A stretch of 64,000 nt of DNA from a virus: positions 42,895 to 106,894 of the IMG/VR virus record IMGVR_UViG_3300025168_000039. One strand, written 5' to 3'. Positions 18,319 to 26,876 of this stretch are shown piece by piece (within the stretch, counting starts at the first letter, position 1; the number at the start of each line of letters is the position of its first letter). The notes under the pieces are model-generated. The model did not search any database. It saw nothing but the letters and a program-made list of their open reading frames with translations, and had not been told where the DNA came from. A program made the translations under genes and the position numbers.

Positions 18319-20025
18319 TTAGTTAATAAACTTTTGTAAAGAATCTCCATATTTATCTTTAAGTAGACTAGTATTAGTAGAAGTATCTCCTGCGTAAATA
18401 ATATTATTTTTATTATCTATTCCTAAAGAATGACCCCATCTAACTTTTAATGAACCAATTTTTAGTTTATTGTCTCTATAATCTTCATCAGATGTATAAT
18501 CATATATATAATCTTTTGCCGTAAACTTATAGCTTTTCAATGTATCTTTAAGTTTTTTATCAGGATTCATTACAGACCACTTTTGAAAATTATCTGTTCT
18601 AAAGAAATGACGAACATTATTAATATTATTACTATTTTTAACCATAGCTAATGAACGATAAGATACTTCTTCCCATTTTAAATTAAAATTCCACCACCAA
18701 AATAAATCTTTAATAGACGATATTGTATATGGACATTTAGAATTAAACAATTTGATATCCTCAATATCATTAGGATATTTATTTTTAATAAACTCATCTA
18801 CTGTCATTTTTAATATTTCAGGATGAGATATAAATCCTGATGATCCAAAAAGTTGATCACCACATTCTCCTGTAATTGTTAAACCTTTATTTAAATTATC
18901 CGCAATATGTCTTATAACTGGAGAATAAAAAGGTTTATCCATATAATATTTATTAGCATCTCTCTCTGTCATTAAGACTTCTTCTGTTTGAATTTTATCT
19001 TTAATATAATTATTCCAAAATAAAGGATACTCTTCAATAGAATTTAAAGTATAGATAATTTTTAATTTATCATGCCAATCAGAAGGTTTACTTTTTAGTA
19101 AACTTACCAGAGCTACTGTACTATCTATTCCTCCGCTCCAATATACTTTTAATTCTTTATCTTCATTCCAAAGCTCTACACCTTTTTCATCTGCTACTTC
19201 TGCAAAGGATTTTGTAAATCCTGTTGCATCAGGTATAGGACTTGCTTCTAATTTTAAGTTACTTGTTAAAGTATTTGTTCTATCATTTGGAGTCCAAAGA
19301 CAATGAATAGCTTCTCCGATTAAATCTAGTGTTGTTTTTTTATATTCTCCTGATCCAACTCTTAAAAAATCTGGACGAGCAATAATAAGTTTATCACCTA
19401 ATATATCTGTTGACTTATCTACTGAAGATGTATTTTCAAAATTAAATATACTTGTAAATTTATCTAAAACTTTAATGCTACAATCAATATCTAAATAATT
19501 AAACACATTTCTAATTTGTCCTACACCTACGGCAGTATGTAAAAGAACTGAACATTCTACACATTCCTCTTCAGGCACAGGATTAATAAATATATCTTGA
19601 TCATTCAATATGTCTACACAAGTTTGCGGGTCAGAAGCATTTAAAATTTCTTGTCTTTTAGTTTTATATAATTCTTCAACAAATAATCTAGATGCATTTT
19701 TTTTAAACTGATCTAATGCATCAGTAGCTTTATCTTCTACTGTATCTCCTAAAATAGTAGTCGCTTGATCTTTAGTTATTTCTGATCGAAGAAACTGTTC
19801 AACTTGTGTCATGCTCTTAGGCTCTGGAAAATACCAATTTATATTTCTTACATATTGATCATCAAATCTTTCTAACACAACTTTTTTAACAGTCGCTAAA
19901 TCTTTCCACTGCTCTTCAAAAGCTGTCTTAGCTTCATTAAGAACCATAACTTTTAAACCAATATCAGAAGGTGACTTGTCACTTCCTGGTAAAGGATTGT
20001 CCCTTTTTTTTAATACTAGACTCAT
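18319..20025 (-). CDS. Asparagine-synthetase-like PP-loop enzyme, 568 aa
   Basis: An ATP-pyrophosphatase (PP-loop) protein. SGGIDST at about residues 296-302 is the ATP loop and ITGECGDQLFGSSG matches the GDxxDELFGG block of asparagine synthetases. The first ~285 residues do not look like the glutamine-hydrolysing domain: no Cys follows the start Met. It probably adenylates a carboxylate and uses free ammonia or another amine. The C-terminal block (FFRTDNFQKW) is shared with the smaller PP-loop protein at 27558-28679. Its start overlaps the 46-aa gene's stop (ATGA at 20022-20025). Substrate unknown. Confidence 0.72.
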   Translation of the reverse strand: MSLVLKKRDNPLPGSDKSPSDIGLKVMVLNEAKTAFEEQWKDLATVKKVVLERFDDQYVRNINWYFPEPKSMTQVEQFLRSEITKDQATTILGDTVEDKATDALDQFKKNASRLFVEELYKTKRQEILNASDPQTCVDILNDQDIFINPVPEEECVECSVLLHTAVGVGQIRNVFNYLDIDCSIKVLDKFTSIFNFENTSSVDKSTDILGDKLIIARPDFLRVGSGEYKKTTLDLIGEAIHCLWTPNDRTNTLTSNLKLEASPIPDATGFTKSFAEVADEKGVELWNEDKELKVYWSGGIDSTVALVSLLKSKPSDWHDKLKIIYTLNSIEEYPLFWNNYIKDKIQTEEVLMTERDANKYYMDKPFYSPVIRHIADNLNKGLTITGECGDQLFGSSGFISHPEILKMTVDEFIKNKYPNDIEDIKLFNSKCPYTISSIKDLFWWWNFNLKWEEVSYRSLAMVKNSNNINNVRHFFRTDNFQKWSVMNPDKKLKDTLKSYKFTAKDYIYDYTSDEDYRDNKLKIGSLKVRWGHSLGIDNKNNIIYAGDTSTNTSLLKDKYGDSLQKFIN

Positions 20026-20162
20026 TTTGTAAAACTTTCTTCCAGTTGATGAAGTTGAACTATTACTCTAACCTGTTCTGTAGAATATGCAAAACAACCA
20101 TAAAAGGCAAAACACAAACCTAAAACTTTAAACGTATTTATTATATATTTTTTATACTGCAT
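20022..20162 (-). CDS. Small exported peptide, 46 aa
   Basis: A short ORF that overlaps the cupin gene's stop by 11 bases and shares an ATGA with the PP-loop gene start, so it is locked between them by translational coupling. It begins MQYKKYIINTFKVLGLCF, a basic start plus hydrophobic core, with a plausible cleavage after FAYS. The mature part would be only ~18 residues (TEQVRVIVQLHQLEESFTK). It could be a substrate or partner of the adjacent enzyme, but this is speculation. Confidence 0.6.
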   Translation of the reverse strand: MQYKKYIINTFKVLGLCFAFYGCFAYSTEQVRVIVQLHQLEESFTK

Positions 20163-20736
20163 GAGTTCCTAACATCATAGGATGGTTAAACTCGTCATTA
20201 GTACTAGACCATATATGCATTGGAACAACAATTAAATCTTGGTTATCTGTTTCAAAGTGATGTGGCTCCATAGCATCTAAGATTAAAGTTTTTCCTTCAA
20301 TTAATTTATGTTTCTCTGTATTAGAACCTACACCTGAAACTGCTGTACCGCTTCCTGATAAAACATATACCACTCTATCTGTCGAATGAATATGATGTTT
20401 TTGTTCTGAACATCCGGCGGGTATCTTTAATAGTTGCATACAAGGATCACCAGATCGAATTGGAGGTAAAATATTGTTAGTGCTGCATCCATTAATATAT
20501 GGTAGATAAGTGTTTAAATTAATTTCAGCAGTTCTGTTTGGTGGTATATACCCGTATATAGTAATAATAACTCTACCAAAACATACGCCCCAATTTTTGA
20601 CTGATACACTTTCTTTATTTATAATCCATGCTGAACTATTTTTAGGTATTTTATATTCGTTTCCTGAAGTATCTACTTCGTAGTAGTATAAACTATTTTG
20701 TTTTGGAATGTAACTACGATTATTTAAAAATAACAT
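20152..20736 (-). CDS. Cupin-domain protein, 194 aa
   Basis: The C-terminal ~95 residues form a cupin barrel. Metal-ligand motif 1 reads KHHIHSTDRVVYVLSGSG and motif 2 reads ILDAMEPHHFETDN, giving several histidines for metal binding. The N-terminal half is strand-rich with no recognised motif. Cupins range from sugar epimerases to dioxygenases and plain binding proteins, so the reaction cannot be told. It stands directly after the poly-glycine adhesin genes and before the coupled exported peptide and PP-loop enzyme, suggesting a small accessory cassette in the fibre region. Confidence 0.68.
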   Translation of the reverse strand: MLFLNNRSYIPKQNSLYYYEVDTSGNEYKIPKNSSAWIINKESVSVKNWGVCFGRVIITIYGYIPPNRTAEINLNTYLPYINGCSTNNILPPIRSGDPCMQLLKIPAGCSEQKHHIHSTDRVVYVLSGSGTAVSGVGSNTEKHKLIEGKTLILDAMEPHHFETDNQDLIVVPMHIWSSTNDEFNHPMMLGTHAV

Positions 20737-21492
20737 CTATGATGTAGCTCCAAAAACATTTCCACTATTTGTTACATTTACTGTTGCACCTGAATTTAAT
20801 CTAACTGCTTTTCCTGCTGCTCCTCCTGATCCACCTGAGCCAGCGACTCTACAGTTTGCATTTCCACCAGGACCACTACCACCAGCGCCGCCATTACCTA
20901 CATTACCCCAAGTTCCCCCAGTTCCTCCTGTTGAGGCTCCACCTGAAGAACCACTAGTTGCACTATTTGTGGGAGGATCATTAATACTTGCACCAGCACC
21001 TCCATTACCTCCTGTTAAATTAGTGCAATCACTACAACTCTGCGCTTCAGAATCATAGGTAGTACAACTACGGTAGCCACCACCACCACCGCCGCCTCCA
21101 CCACCGCCAGCAATGTTTGCACCAGAATTATTTCTAACACTTGCTGAAATATTTTCTAAGCTAATTGCATCTCCACCGTCTCCAGCAGCACCGCCATTAC
21201 TACCACTACCACCACCACCACCTGCACTACCTCCTCTACCAATAATATTACCATTATTAATTAAAGTAAAATTACTACCGGCAACAAGATGAGCAGTTAA
21301 AGCTGGTACATTACTAAGCTGACTAAAAACATTTACACCACTATTAACAATAACTGTTGCATCAATAGGGTCTATACCGTTCCAATCGTAACTACCTTGC
21401 AACACATTAGACAGATTATAATTTTCTGTATCTGAAGATATAATTAATGATTGACCTGTAGGTCTTCTGTTTGCAAAAAATAAAAATGGCAT
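20737..21492 (-). CDS. Glycine-rich adhesin (poly-glycine type), 251 aa
   Basis: The N-terminal ~80 residues (NYNLSNVLQGSYDWNG) form a conserved base. They are followed by a glycine-rich domain with an 11-glycine run (129-139) and many GGxGG segments alternating with variable loops carrying cysteines. It ends GNVFGATS, identical to the end of its neighbour. This architecture resembles gp38-type tip adhesins of T-even-like phages, whose poly-glycine-II helices display hypervariable receptor-binding loops. It is a tandem paralogue of 21507-22289. It very likely helps to recognise the host surface. Confidence 0.7.
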   Translation of the reverse strand: MPFLFFANRRPTGQSLIISSDTENYNLSNVLQGSYDWNGIDPIDATVIVNSGVNVFSQLSNVPALTAHLVAGSNFTLINNGNIIGRGGSAGGGGGSGSNGGAAGDGGDAISLENISASVRNNSGANIAGGGGGGGGGGGYRSCTTYDSEAQSCSDCTNLTGGNGGAGASINDPPTNSATSGSSGGASTGGTGGTWGNVGNGGAGGSGPGGNANCRVAGSGGSGGAAGKAVRLNSGATVNVTNSGNVFGATS

Positions 21493-21506
21493 TAATTAAT
21501 TCCTAT

Positions 21507-22289
21507 TTAACTTGTAGCCCCGAAAACATTTCCAGAATTATTAAAAGTATTAGTCGCACCTGAGCCAACATTAATCGCTTTACCCGCTGCTCCTCCAGCA
21601 CCACCTGCCTGATTTGTTTTACAGGATGCTGGGTTCGATGCAGAACCTGCTGCACCTGCTGATCCTGTAGCCCCCCAACCGCCACCAGCACCGCCCGTAC
21701 CGCCTGTACCGCCTCCTGAACCACCTGAAGAACCATTTGTCGGTGTATTGGTAGCAGGAGTATCAGAACTTGCTCCTATCCCACCGTTACCACCAGTAAA
21801 ACTTGATTGACCACTACATGCGCCAGTTTCTTCATTGTGACTTCCTGCGCCTCGACCACCGCCGCCTCCTCCGCCGCCACCGCCTCCTCCAGCAATATTA
21901 GCTCCTGAAGCATTATTAATTATTCCAGTTAGATTACTCAATTCTATAGCGTTACCACCAGCCGCACCTGCGGCACCAGCCGCATTAGCACCACCACCAG
22001 TACCTTGTACTCCACCATGAGCAGCTATAGTTCCTGAGTTATTTATAGTTAGATTACTACCGGATACTAATATGGCTGCAATAGCAGGTGTAGAGGCTAC
22101 AGATGCTCTAATGTTTACACCTGAATTAATATTGAGTATAACATCAATAGCAGTAGACCCATCCCAACTATAATTATTTGTAAGGTCATTAGCTAAATTA
22201 TAATTAGTTGCATTAGAAGAAAGTGTAATAACAGTTCCGCTAGAAAATACTGTAGTACCACCTTGAACTATAGGTAGTGGAAAAGTCAT
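21507..22289 (-). CDS. Glycine-rich adhesin paralogue, 260 aa
   Basis: Same plan as the following adhesin gene: conserved N-terminal base (NYNLANDLTNNYSWDG), glycine-rich domain with an 11-glycine run (134-144), a cysteine-bearing loop (TGACSGQSSFTGGNGG), then GGAGGAAGKAINVGSGA and the end GNVFGATS. The loops differ from the neighbour's while the frame is kept, as expected for duplicated receptor-binding modules. It starts one base after the stop of the long tail fibre gene, on which such adhesins usually sit. Confidence 0.7.
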   Translation of the reverse strand: MTFPLPIVQGGTTVFSSGTVITLSSNATNYNLANDLTNNYSWDGSTAIDVILNINSGVNIRASVASTPAIAAILVSGSNLTINNSGTIAAHGGVQGTGGGANAAGAAGAAGGNAIELSNLTGIINNASGANIAGGGGGGGGGGGGRGAGSHNEETGACSGQSSFTGGNGGIGASSDTPATNTPTNGSSGGSGGGTGGTGGAGGGWGATGSAGAAGSASNPASCKTNQAGGAGGAAGKAINVGSGATNTFNNSGNVFGATS

Positions 22290-22290
22290 G

Positions 22291-24165
22291 TTACTGTAAT
22301 GCCTTTACGGTTAGCATTGAAAATGTAGTTGAACCATCATTTATTCTTGTAATATAGAAAAAGAACTCATGTCCATTTGTAGTTGTTAAACTATCTCCAT
22401 CTGTAACAGTATAACCAGAAGTAGTTATAGTTCCTGCACTTCCATTATTTTTATATAAAATTATCATTGTACAGTTTTTAGCAGGAACAGCTAATGTATG
22501 TGCGCCACCATTAATTGCATGTTGGAAGTTTCCGTCGTCAACATCAGGTGTATAAGTGCCGCTAGACTTTGTACCTGCACTATGAGCAGCAGCACTAAAG
22601 CCAGCGGTTAATTCATCCGCCTCATCTGCTTTTAAAATATCAGCATTAAAAGCTTCAACATTACTTCCAATTGCTACTCCAAGATTTGTTCTAGCCGTAC
22701 TAGCATTATTTAAATCTGAAAGGTTACTAGCAATAACTAATCTAGTTCCAATACTTGTTGCTAGTGTTGCAGATAAGGCTACCGCAAAGTTACTAACAGA
22801 AGTTATACGAGTATTAGCTGTTCCAATGCTGGTTGCAAGGGTGGCAGAAAGATTTGTAATAACTGTATTGACAGATGTTATAGCTCCTGTTCTATTATTA
22901 ATACTTGTAGCCAGAGTTGCAGACAGTGCAACTGCATAATCACTAACAGAAGTTATACGAGTGTTTGCAGTTCCAATGCTTGTAGCAAGAGCAGCAGATA
23001 CAGTAGCTAATTGTGAAGGTGTTACAAAACCTGAACCATTTCCAACAACACCATTAATAGAAGTAATAGCAGCAGTTCTATTTCCAATACTGGTAGCCAT
23101 TGTAGCTGAAAGAGCTACTGCATAATCACTAACAGAAGTTATACGAGTGTTTGCAGTTCCTATACTAGTAGCCATTGTAGCTGAAAGAGCTACTGCATAA
23201 TCACTTACAGATGTTATGCGAGTATTAGCTGTTCCTATACTAGTAGCCATTGTAGCTGAGAGAGCAACTGCAAAGTCACTAACAGATGTTATTCTTGTAT
23301 TAGCTGTAGCAATACTAGTGGCTAAAGCAGCAGATACGGTTGCTAGTTCTGCACTGGTAGCATAATTTCCACCATCACCTATAATAGAATTAATACTTGT
23401 GATAGCATTAAGATTAGTTTTTGTAAGAGCAGATACAGCAGCAACTTCTGTTACATTTGCGGCTGATACTCCTGCCATTAATAGTTCGTCAGAATCAATA
23501 TTAGTAGCACTTAAAATTCCAAAGACTGCGGAGCCTGTTGCTACAAAAGCAGTACTAACAGAAACTGTACCAAAGTTTTGATTGGCAGAGACAGCCACAA
23601 CACCACTAACAGGAATAGAACTAGATACAGCACCACCTACAGTCATTTTAATACCTGTACCAGCGTCTACTCGTTTCATAGTACCACCTTCTGCTGATGG
23701 AACATTTATTAGATTACGTCCATCTCCTACAAAAAATGCAGCAGAAACAATTCCTGTAATCGTTGCTGCAGATGCAGAAACTTTAGCAACATGAATTGTA
23801 GTACCAGATAGGCTAACAGCAAAAGTTGGATTACCTTCTGTACCATTTGCATTTGTAATTGCAATACCTGCTCCGGCAGTTAGTGTTCTACCTAAAGCAT
23901 TACCGCCACTAACTGCAACAATACCTGTTATACCTGTAAGATCAGTAATAGCATTAATAGCTGATGCATTAGCTGTAATCGCTTGACCATTAAGTTTAAA
24001 TGTTCCATTAACATCTACAGCACTCTTACTTAACTTTAAAGCTGAGTTTTCTCCTGATCCATCTTGAACATATTGTTCTGTCGAGGTTAAACCATCATTA
24101 CCTGATCCAACTTGCAGGAGTTGTTTATATGTGTTTGCAATTAAATTTCCAGTAAGTGTACTCAT
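22291..24165 (-). CDS. Long tail fibre with tandem repeats, 624 aa
   Basis: The start at 24165 (TAATG overlap with the upstream stop, CAGG just before) is preferred to the ATG at 24180, which has no ribosome site. The N-terminus (LTGNLIANTYKQLLQVGSGNDGL) is a fibre attachment-like domain. The middle is Ala/Ser/Thr/Val-rich with tandem ~25-residue repeats containing TANTRITSVSDYAVALSATM. The C-terminus (GTYTPDVDDGNFQHAINGG) resembles fibre tips. It is likely a trimeric fibre carrying the two adhesins encoded next. Confidence 0.72.
   Translation of the reverse strand: MSTLTGNLIANTYKQLLQVGSGNDGLTSTEQYVQDGSGENSALKLSKSAVDVNGTFKLNGQAITANASAINAITDLTGITGIVAVSGGNALGRTLTAGAGIAITNANGTEGNPTFAVSLSGTTIHVAKVSASAATITGIVSAAFFVGDGRNLINVPSAEGGTMKRVDAGTGIKMTVGGAVSSSIPVSGVVAVSANQNFGTVSVSTAFVATGSAVFGILSATNIDSDELLMAGVSAANVTEVAAVSALTKTNLNAITSINSIIGDGGNYATSAELATVSAALATSIATANTRITSVSDFAVALSATMATSIGTANTRITSVSDYAVALSATMATSIGTANTRITSVSDYAVALSATMATSIGNRTAAITSINGVVGNGSGFVTPSQLATVSAALATSIGTANTRITSVSDYAVALSATLATSINNRTGAITSVNTVITNLSATLATSIGTANTRITSVSNFAVALSATLATSIGTRLVIASNLSDLNNASTARTNLGVAIGSNVEAFNADILKADEADELTAGFSAAAHSAGTKSSGTYTPDVDDGNFQHAINGGAHTLAVPAKNCTMIILYKNNGSAGTITTSGYTVTDGDSLTTTNGHEFFFYITRINDGSTTFSMLTVKALQ
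22741..23340 (-). repeat. Tandem coding repeats in the tail fibre gene
   Basis: Several ~75-base units encode variants of TSI-TANTRITSVS-YAVALSAT. Adjacent units at ~23090-23290 are nearly identical at the DNA level (TATACTAGTAGCCATTGTAG recurs), which suggests recent expansion. Units nearer both ends are more diverged. Repeat number could vary between strains and change fibre length. Confidence 0.75.
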
Positions 24166-24443
24166 TAAACCTGATTCCATTCAGTTGTTTCATTTTCCCA
24201 TTCAGTACCCGCTGCTTGCCAAGCAATATTTCTATCATTATTAGATGGGGGTCTGGGATTACGAAGTGTTTCGTCATCTCTTACATTAGGTGTTTTATTT
24301 TGTGGATGGTTTTTTAAATCATACTGACCTTCCCAATCAGTTGGACAAACCATCATTCCATAACTATTCTTTTTTAATACTCTAAGAGGATATTGAAATC
24401 CACAAGTATCGCAAATTGCTTTAGCATTTTTATTTGTTGCCAT
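24165..24443 (-). CDS. Small zinc-ribbon-like structural protein, 92 aa
   Basis: The N-terminal half has a CDTCG pair (residues ~11-14) and a later single Cys (MVCPTDWEG), suggesting an incomplete zinc ribbon. The C-terminal half is proline- and tryptophan-containing, probably flexible. It sits between the adaptor gene and the fibre gene and is translationally linked to the latter. A small tail or head-tail joining component is plausible. The family is not known to me. Confidence 0.5.
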   Translation of the reverse strand: MATNKNAKAICDTCGFQYPLRVLKKNSYGMMVCPTDWEGQYDLKNHPQNKTPNVRDDETLRNPRPPSNNDRNIAWQAAGTEWENETTEWNQV

Positions 24444-24457
24444 ATTAAAGACTCGCT

Positions 24458-25132
24458 CTAAATATAACCAAGTCTAGGTCTAATATACATACTAGCTCTT
24501 TCTCTATCTTCAACATTTGCTCGTTCAAGAAGTTCCTCATAGTTTTGTTTTAGCATAGTTATTCTACCTGGATCAATCTTTGGTCTTTTCATTGACATAT
24601 AATATGCAAGACCCGCTGTTAAACAAGGAAGAAATCTTTTAGAGATATCAGCATTCTGTCCTGCAGATTTATTAATATCTTGAAACTCGCTAATCTTTTC
24701 TACTTTTAAAGTATCTGTTGAATTTTCAGGAATAGGCCAAAGAAATATAGTTGGGTTATCTCTGTTTCTCTTTACAGTAAACTGTGTTGGTCTACCTGTC
24801 TGTCCCTTTCTTGGAACTTGTAAATATTCTTCAAAAGAAATACGAGTTAAAGGAAGATCAGTATTATCTCTATTTAATATAACTTGAAGAGTATCAATAG
24901 TTGAATCACTAAGAGGATATGCGGTGGTGCTAGTTGTAAGGGAAATAACAGATGTCTCTGTTGTCCATAAAAGAATTTCTCTATTCTGCCAATCTTTTAA
25001 CATTAGATTTAAAGAGCGACGAGCAGAAGCTGGTTCATGGCCTAGCGTTTGCTCTCCACCAATCATCTCTATTGCTTCTTGAATAACGTCATCAATATCT
25101 AAATTGAACGTAAATGTTTCACTAGTCGCCAT
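24458..25132 (-). CDS. Head-tail adaptor / tail tube-like protein A, 224 aa
   Basis: A mixed helical protein with the features of podovirus head-completion or tail-tube A proteins (T7 gp11, P22 gp4 class): helical N-terminus (DIDDVIQEAIEMIGGEQTLG), RSLNLMLKDWQNREILLWT, strand-rich core (TSTTAYPLSDSTIDTLQVIL), PTIFLWPIPE and a helical C-terminus (LLERANVEDRERA). A second protein of similar style is at 28891-29550, so the portal may bear two adaptor layers. Assignment rests on pattern and position. Confidence 0.6.
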   Translation of the reverse strand: MATSETFTFNLDIDDVIQEAIEMIGGEQTLGHEPASARRSLNLMLKDWQNREILLWTTETSVISLTTSTTAYPLSDSTIDTLQVILNRDNTDLPLTRISFEEYLQVPRKGQTGRPTQFTVKRNRDNPTIFLWPIPENSTDTLKVEKISEFQDINKSAGQNADISKRFLPCLTAGLAYYMSMKRPKIDPGRITMLKQNYEELLERANVEDRERASMYIRPRLGYI

Positions 25133-25137
25133 TTAAC

Positions 25138-25350
25138 TTATCCCTTTTTACTTTTAACTTTATACATAGCTTTTGCCATTTTGCCACCTGCTTTGTTTTT
25201 AGCAGCATTAGACAAGTCCTTAAAGTGCATCACCTTCTTTGATGCTTTAGTATGTGTTTTGCCACTATGGATTGATTGGTCCGGCATCTTATGAACTTCA
25301 CCATAGTAGGGTGTACCATCTTTAATAAAATGTGTCTTGCCTTTAGCCAT
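25138..25350 (-). CDS. Lysine-rich small protein, 70 aa
   Basis: A basic, Lys/Gly/His-rich protein (KGKTHFIKDGTPYYGEVHKM, TKASKKVMHFKDLSNAAKNK, end KVKSKKG). It is the first met 5' of the adaptor gene in a run of five very basic proteins (25138-27548). It has no membrane segment or catalytic motif. The charge and location suggest a packaged DNA- or RNA-binding virion component. Not assigned to a family. Confidence 0.6.
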   Translation of the reverse strand: MAKGKTHFIKDGTPYYGEVHKMPDQSIHSGKTHTKASKKVMHFKDLSNAAKNKAGGKMAKAMYKVKSKKG

Positions 25351-25662
25351 CTAACACTTCCATCTTTTTCTAGCTTGCCTAAGTCTTGAGTTAGGATTCT
25401 TAGCTGCTTTGGGAAATTTTTTCATTTGTCCTGCTGATCTAGCACAGTAACTTTTACGTCTTGTTGCTCTCTTACCAGTAGGTTTAGATTCAGTAACGGC
25501 TGTTTTAAGTTTACTACCAGGATTTTGTCTACGATACTTAGCTACTCCTTTAGCCGTTAGACCAGCACCAGACTTAGTAGGACGTTTATGACCACCACCG
25601 ATAGTCATCCCTTTCATGCCTGTGCCTTTCCGTACACTTTTCTTTTTTGTTCTTATTGCCAT
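25351..25662 (-). CDS. Arg/Lys-rich small protein, 103 aa
   Basis: A strongly basic protein with a recognisable central segment (GLTAKGVAKYRRQNPGSKL, then RRKSYCARSAGQMKKFPKAA, and RLRQARKRWKC at the end). This KxYRxxNPGSKLxTAVT pattern recurs in small proteins of marine phages; the function is unknown. Two cysteines could allow metal binding or a disulfide. It shares one boundary base with the next gene and belongs to the five-gene basic cluster. Confidence 0.65.
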   Translation of the reverse strand: MAIRTKKKSVRKGTGMKGMTIGGGHKRPTKSGAGLTAKGVAKYRRQNPGSKLKTAVTESKPTGKRATRRKSYCARSAGQMKKFPKAAKNPNSRLRQARKRWKC

Positions 25663-25669
25663 TCTGTAC

Positions 25670-26137
25670 CTATTTATCTTTCATAGCTTTACCAAAACCT
25701 TTTTTAGCTACTCCACATCCTCTAGGTTTAATTGAACCACCTTTAGATTTAAAAGTTTTAACCATCGTAGGTTTACCTCCTACACCTTGAGGTTTACTTC
25801 TTTTTCTTTTAACAGCAGATTTTTTTTCTGAAGCCGTCATGTTTTTTGCTTTAGCAAGTGGTACACACTTAGGATATTTTCTTTTACTTTCTTTAGTAGA
25901 CTTTCTACCACAAGGTTGATACTTACCATTCTTTTTAGGAGCGCCTATGTCTACCCACTTCTCGCCTACCCATTCTCTAAGACCGCCTCCTTTTTTCTTC
26001 TTAACAACCTTTTTCTTTCCACCAGGAGTTACTTTGCCACTACAAACTGCAGACGCATACATATTAGCATAAGCTGATGGGTAAACATCAAACTTTCTTT
26101 TTGCTGCTGCTTTTCCTTTTGGACAAAGTTTAGCCAT
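25670..26137 (-). CDS. Lysine-rich protein with GCG-type C-terminal tail, 155 aa
   Basis: The ATG at 26137 (with AAGGA just upstream) is preferred to 26194, which would overlap the previous gene. The N-terminus MAKLCPKGKAAAKRKFDVYP is followed by SAYANMYASAVCSGK, a block seen in small marine phage proteins. The rest is Lys/Gly-rich with CGRKSTKESKRKYPKCVPL. It ends with RGCGVAKKGFGKAMKDK, a tail shared in form with the next two basic proteins. Probably a nucleic-acid-condensing virion protein; this is inference from charge. Confidence 0.6.
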   Translation of the reverse strand: MAKLCPKGKAAAKRKFDVYPSAYANMYASAVCSGKVTPGGKKKVVKKKKGGGLREWVGEKWVDIGAPKKNGKYQPCGRKSTKESKRKYPKCVPLAKAKNMTASEKKSAVKRKRSKPQGVGGKPTMVKTFKSKGGSIKPRGCGVAKKGFGKAMKDK

Positions 26138-26147
26138 TTTACATTCC

Positions 26148-26864
26148 TTACTTCTTATATGGTCCTTTACCAAAACCTCTTTGTGCTTTTCCACAGCCTA
26201 CTGGTTTTAATGTTTTTCCTACTCTACCTCCTTTATTATAATCAGCTACAGGAACTCTAGGAGACTTTTTACTTTTACCAGATGATGATCTCTGTTTATC
26301 TTGAGCTTGTTGTAACAAATCTTTTTGAACATCTATTTCTCTTTTTATCTTTTGAGCATTCCCTATTCTTCTGCCGGGACTAACATTTTTATCAGCAGTA
26401 GAATCTTTTAATTTAACTTTTAGTTCATCTAATCTTTTATTAATTCTTTCTTGTGCTTTTATAGCTTGTCGTGTAGCTTTTTCATTTATAAGTCTACGTT
26501 GTCTAGTAGCTTGCATAACAGAAGTGCCACCACCTTGAGTAACTCTTTCCCCTTGTGTTCCTACTTCATTCATCTTAGAATAGTTAGGTTCAGAAACTAT
26601 GGATCGTTTTTCAAGTTTTTCTGCTCTTCTTCTAGTTGGACTATCTGCTGCAAGCACATCAGAGTCTTCGCCTTTTCTAGACTTACCCTTTTTAGAAACA
26701 CCTTGTTGATTAAACAAAGCTCCTCCAGTGATTCCCTTTTTACCATTACCGGGAGGTCTTTTTCCACCTGCTGCTGCTGGTCTAGGCTTACTCTTCTTAC
26801 CAACTCCTTTTCGGGGTTTCATAGTTTTTGATTTTATTGCAGCCCTTATTAAACTTTTAACCAT
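26148..26864 (-). CDS. Lysine-rich protein with GCG-type C-terminal tail, 238 aa
   Basis: Histone-like composition: MVKSLIRAAIKSKTMKPRKG, followed by GKKSKPRPAAAGGKRPPG. A central helical region (RLINEKATRQAIKAQERINK) could be a coiled coil. It ends VGCGKAQRGFGKGPYKK, the same tail type as its neighbours. The N-terminal MVKS start is shared with the gene upstream (MVKSIVAAVLKR). A ribosome site GGGAGAT precedes the ATG. No known family is recognised. Confidence 0.6.
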   Translation of the reverse strand: MVKSLIRAAIKSKTMKPRKGVGKKSKPRPAAAGGKRPPGNGKKGITGGALFNQQGVSKKGKSRKGEDSDVLAADSPTRRRAEKLEKRSIVSEPNYSKMNEVGTQGERVTQGGGTSVMQATRQRRLINEKATRQAIKAQERINKRLDELKVKLKDSTADKNVSPGRRIGNAQKIKREIDVQKDLLQQAQDKQRSSSGKSKKSPRVPVADYNKGGRVGKTLKPVGCGKAQRGFGKGPYKK

Positions 26865-26876
26865 CTTATATCTCCC

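Noticed and set aside
18319-20162. Lasso-peptide biosynthesis cluster (precursor, asparagine-synthetase-like cyclase).
   Set aside because: No transglutaminase-like leader protease or ABC exporter, and the tiny peptide has a signal sequence instead of a lasso leader; kept only as a coupled cassette.
21503-21736. 77-aa minus-strand frame rich in Val, Leu and Gln.
   Set aside because: A shadow of the glycine-rich adhesin frame; its composition is what the repetitive GC-rich codons give when shifted.
22741-23340. Regular ~75-base repeats that could suggest a CRISPR array.
   Set aside because: The units stay in frame, encode a fibre repeat and vary by codon; there are no unique spacers or cas genes.
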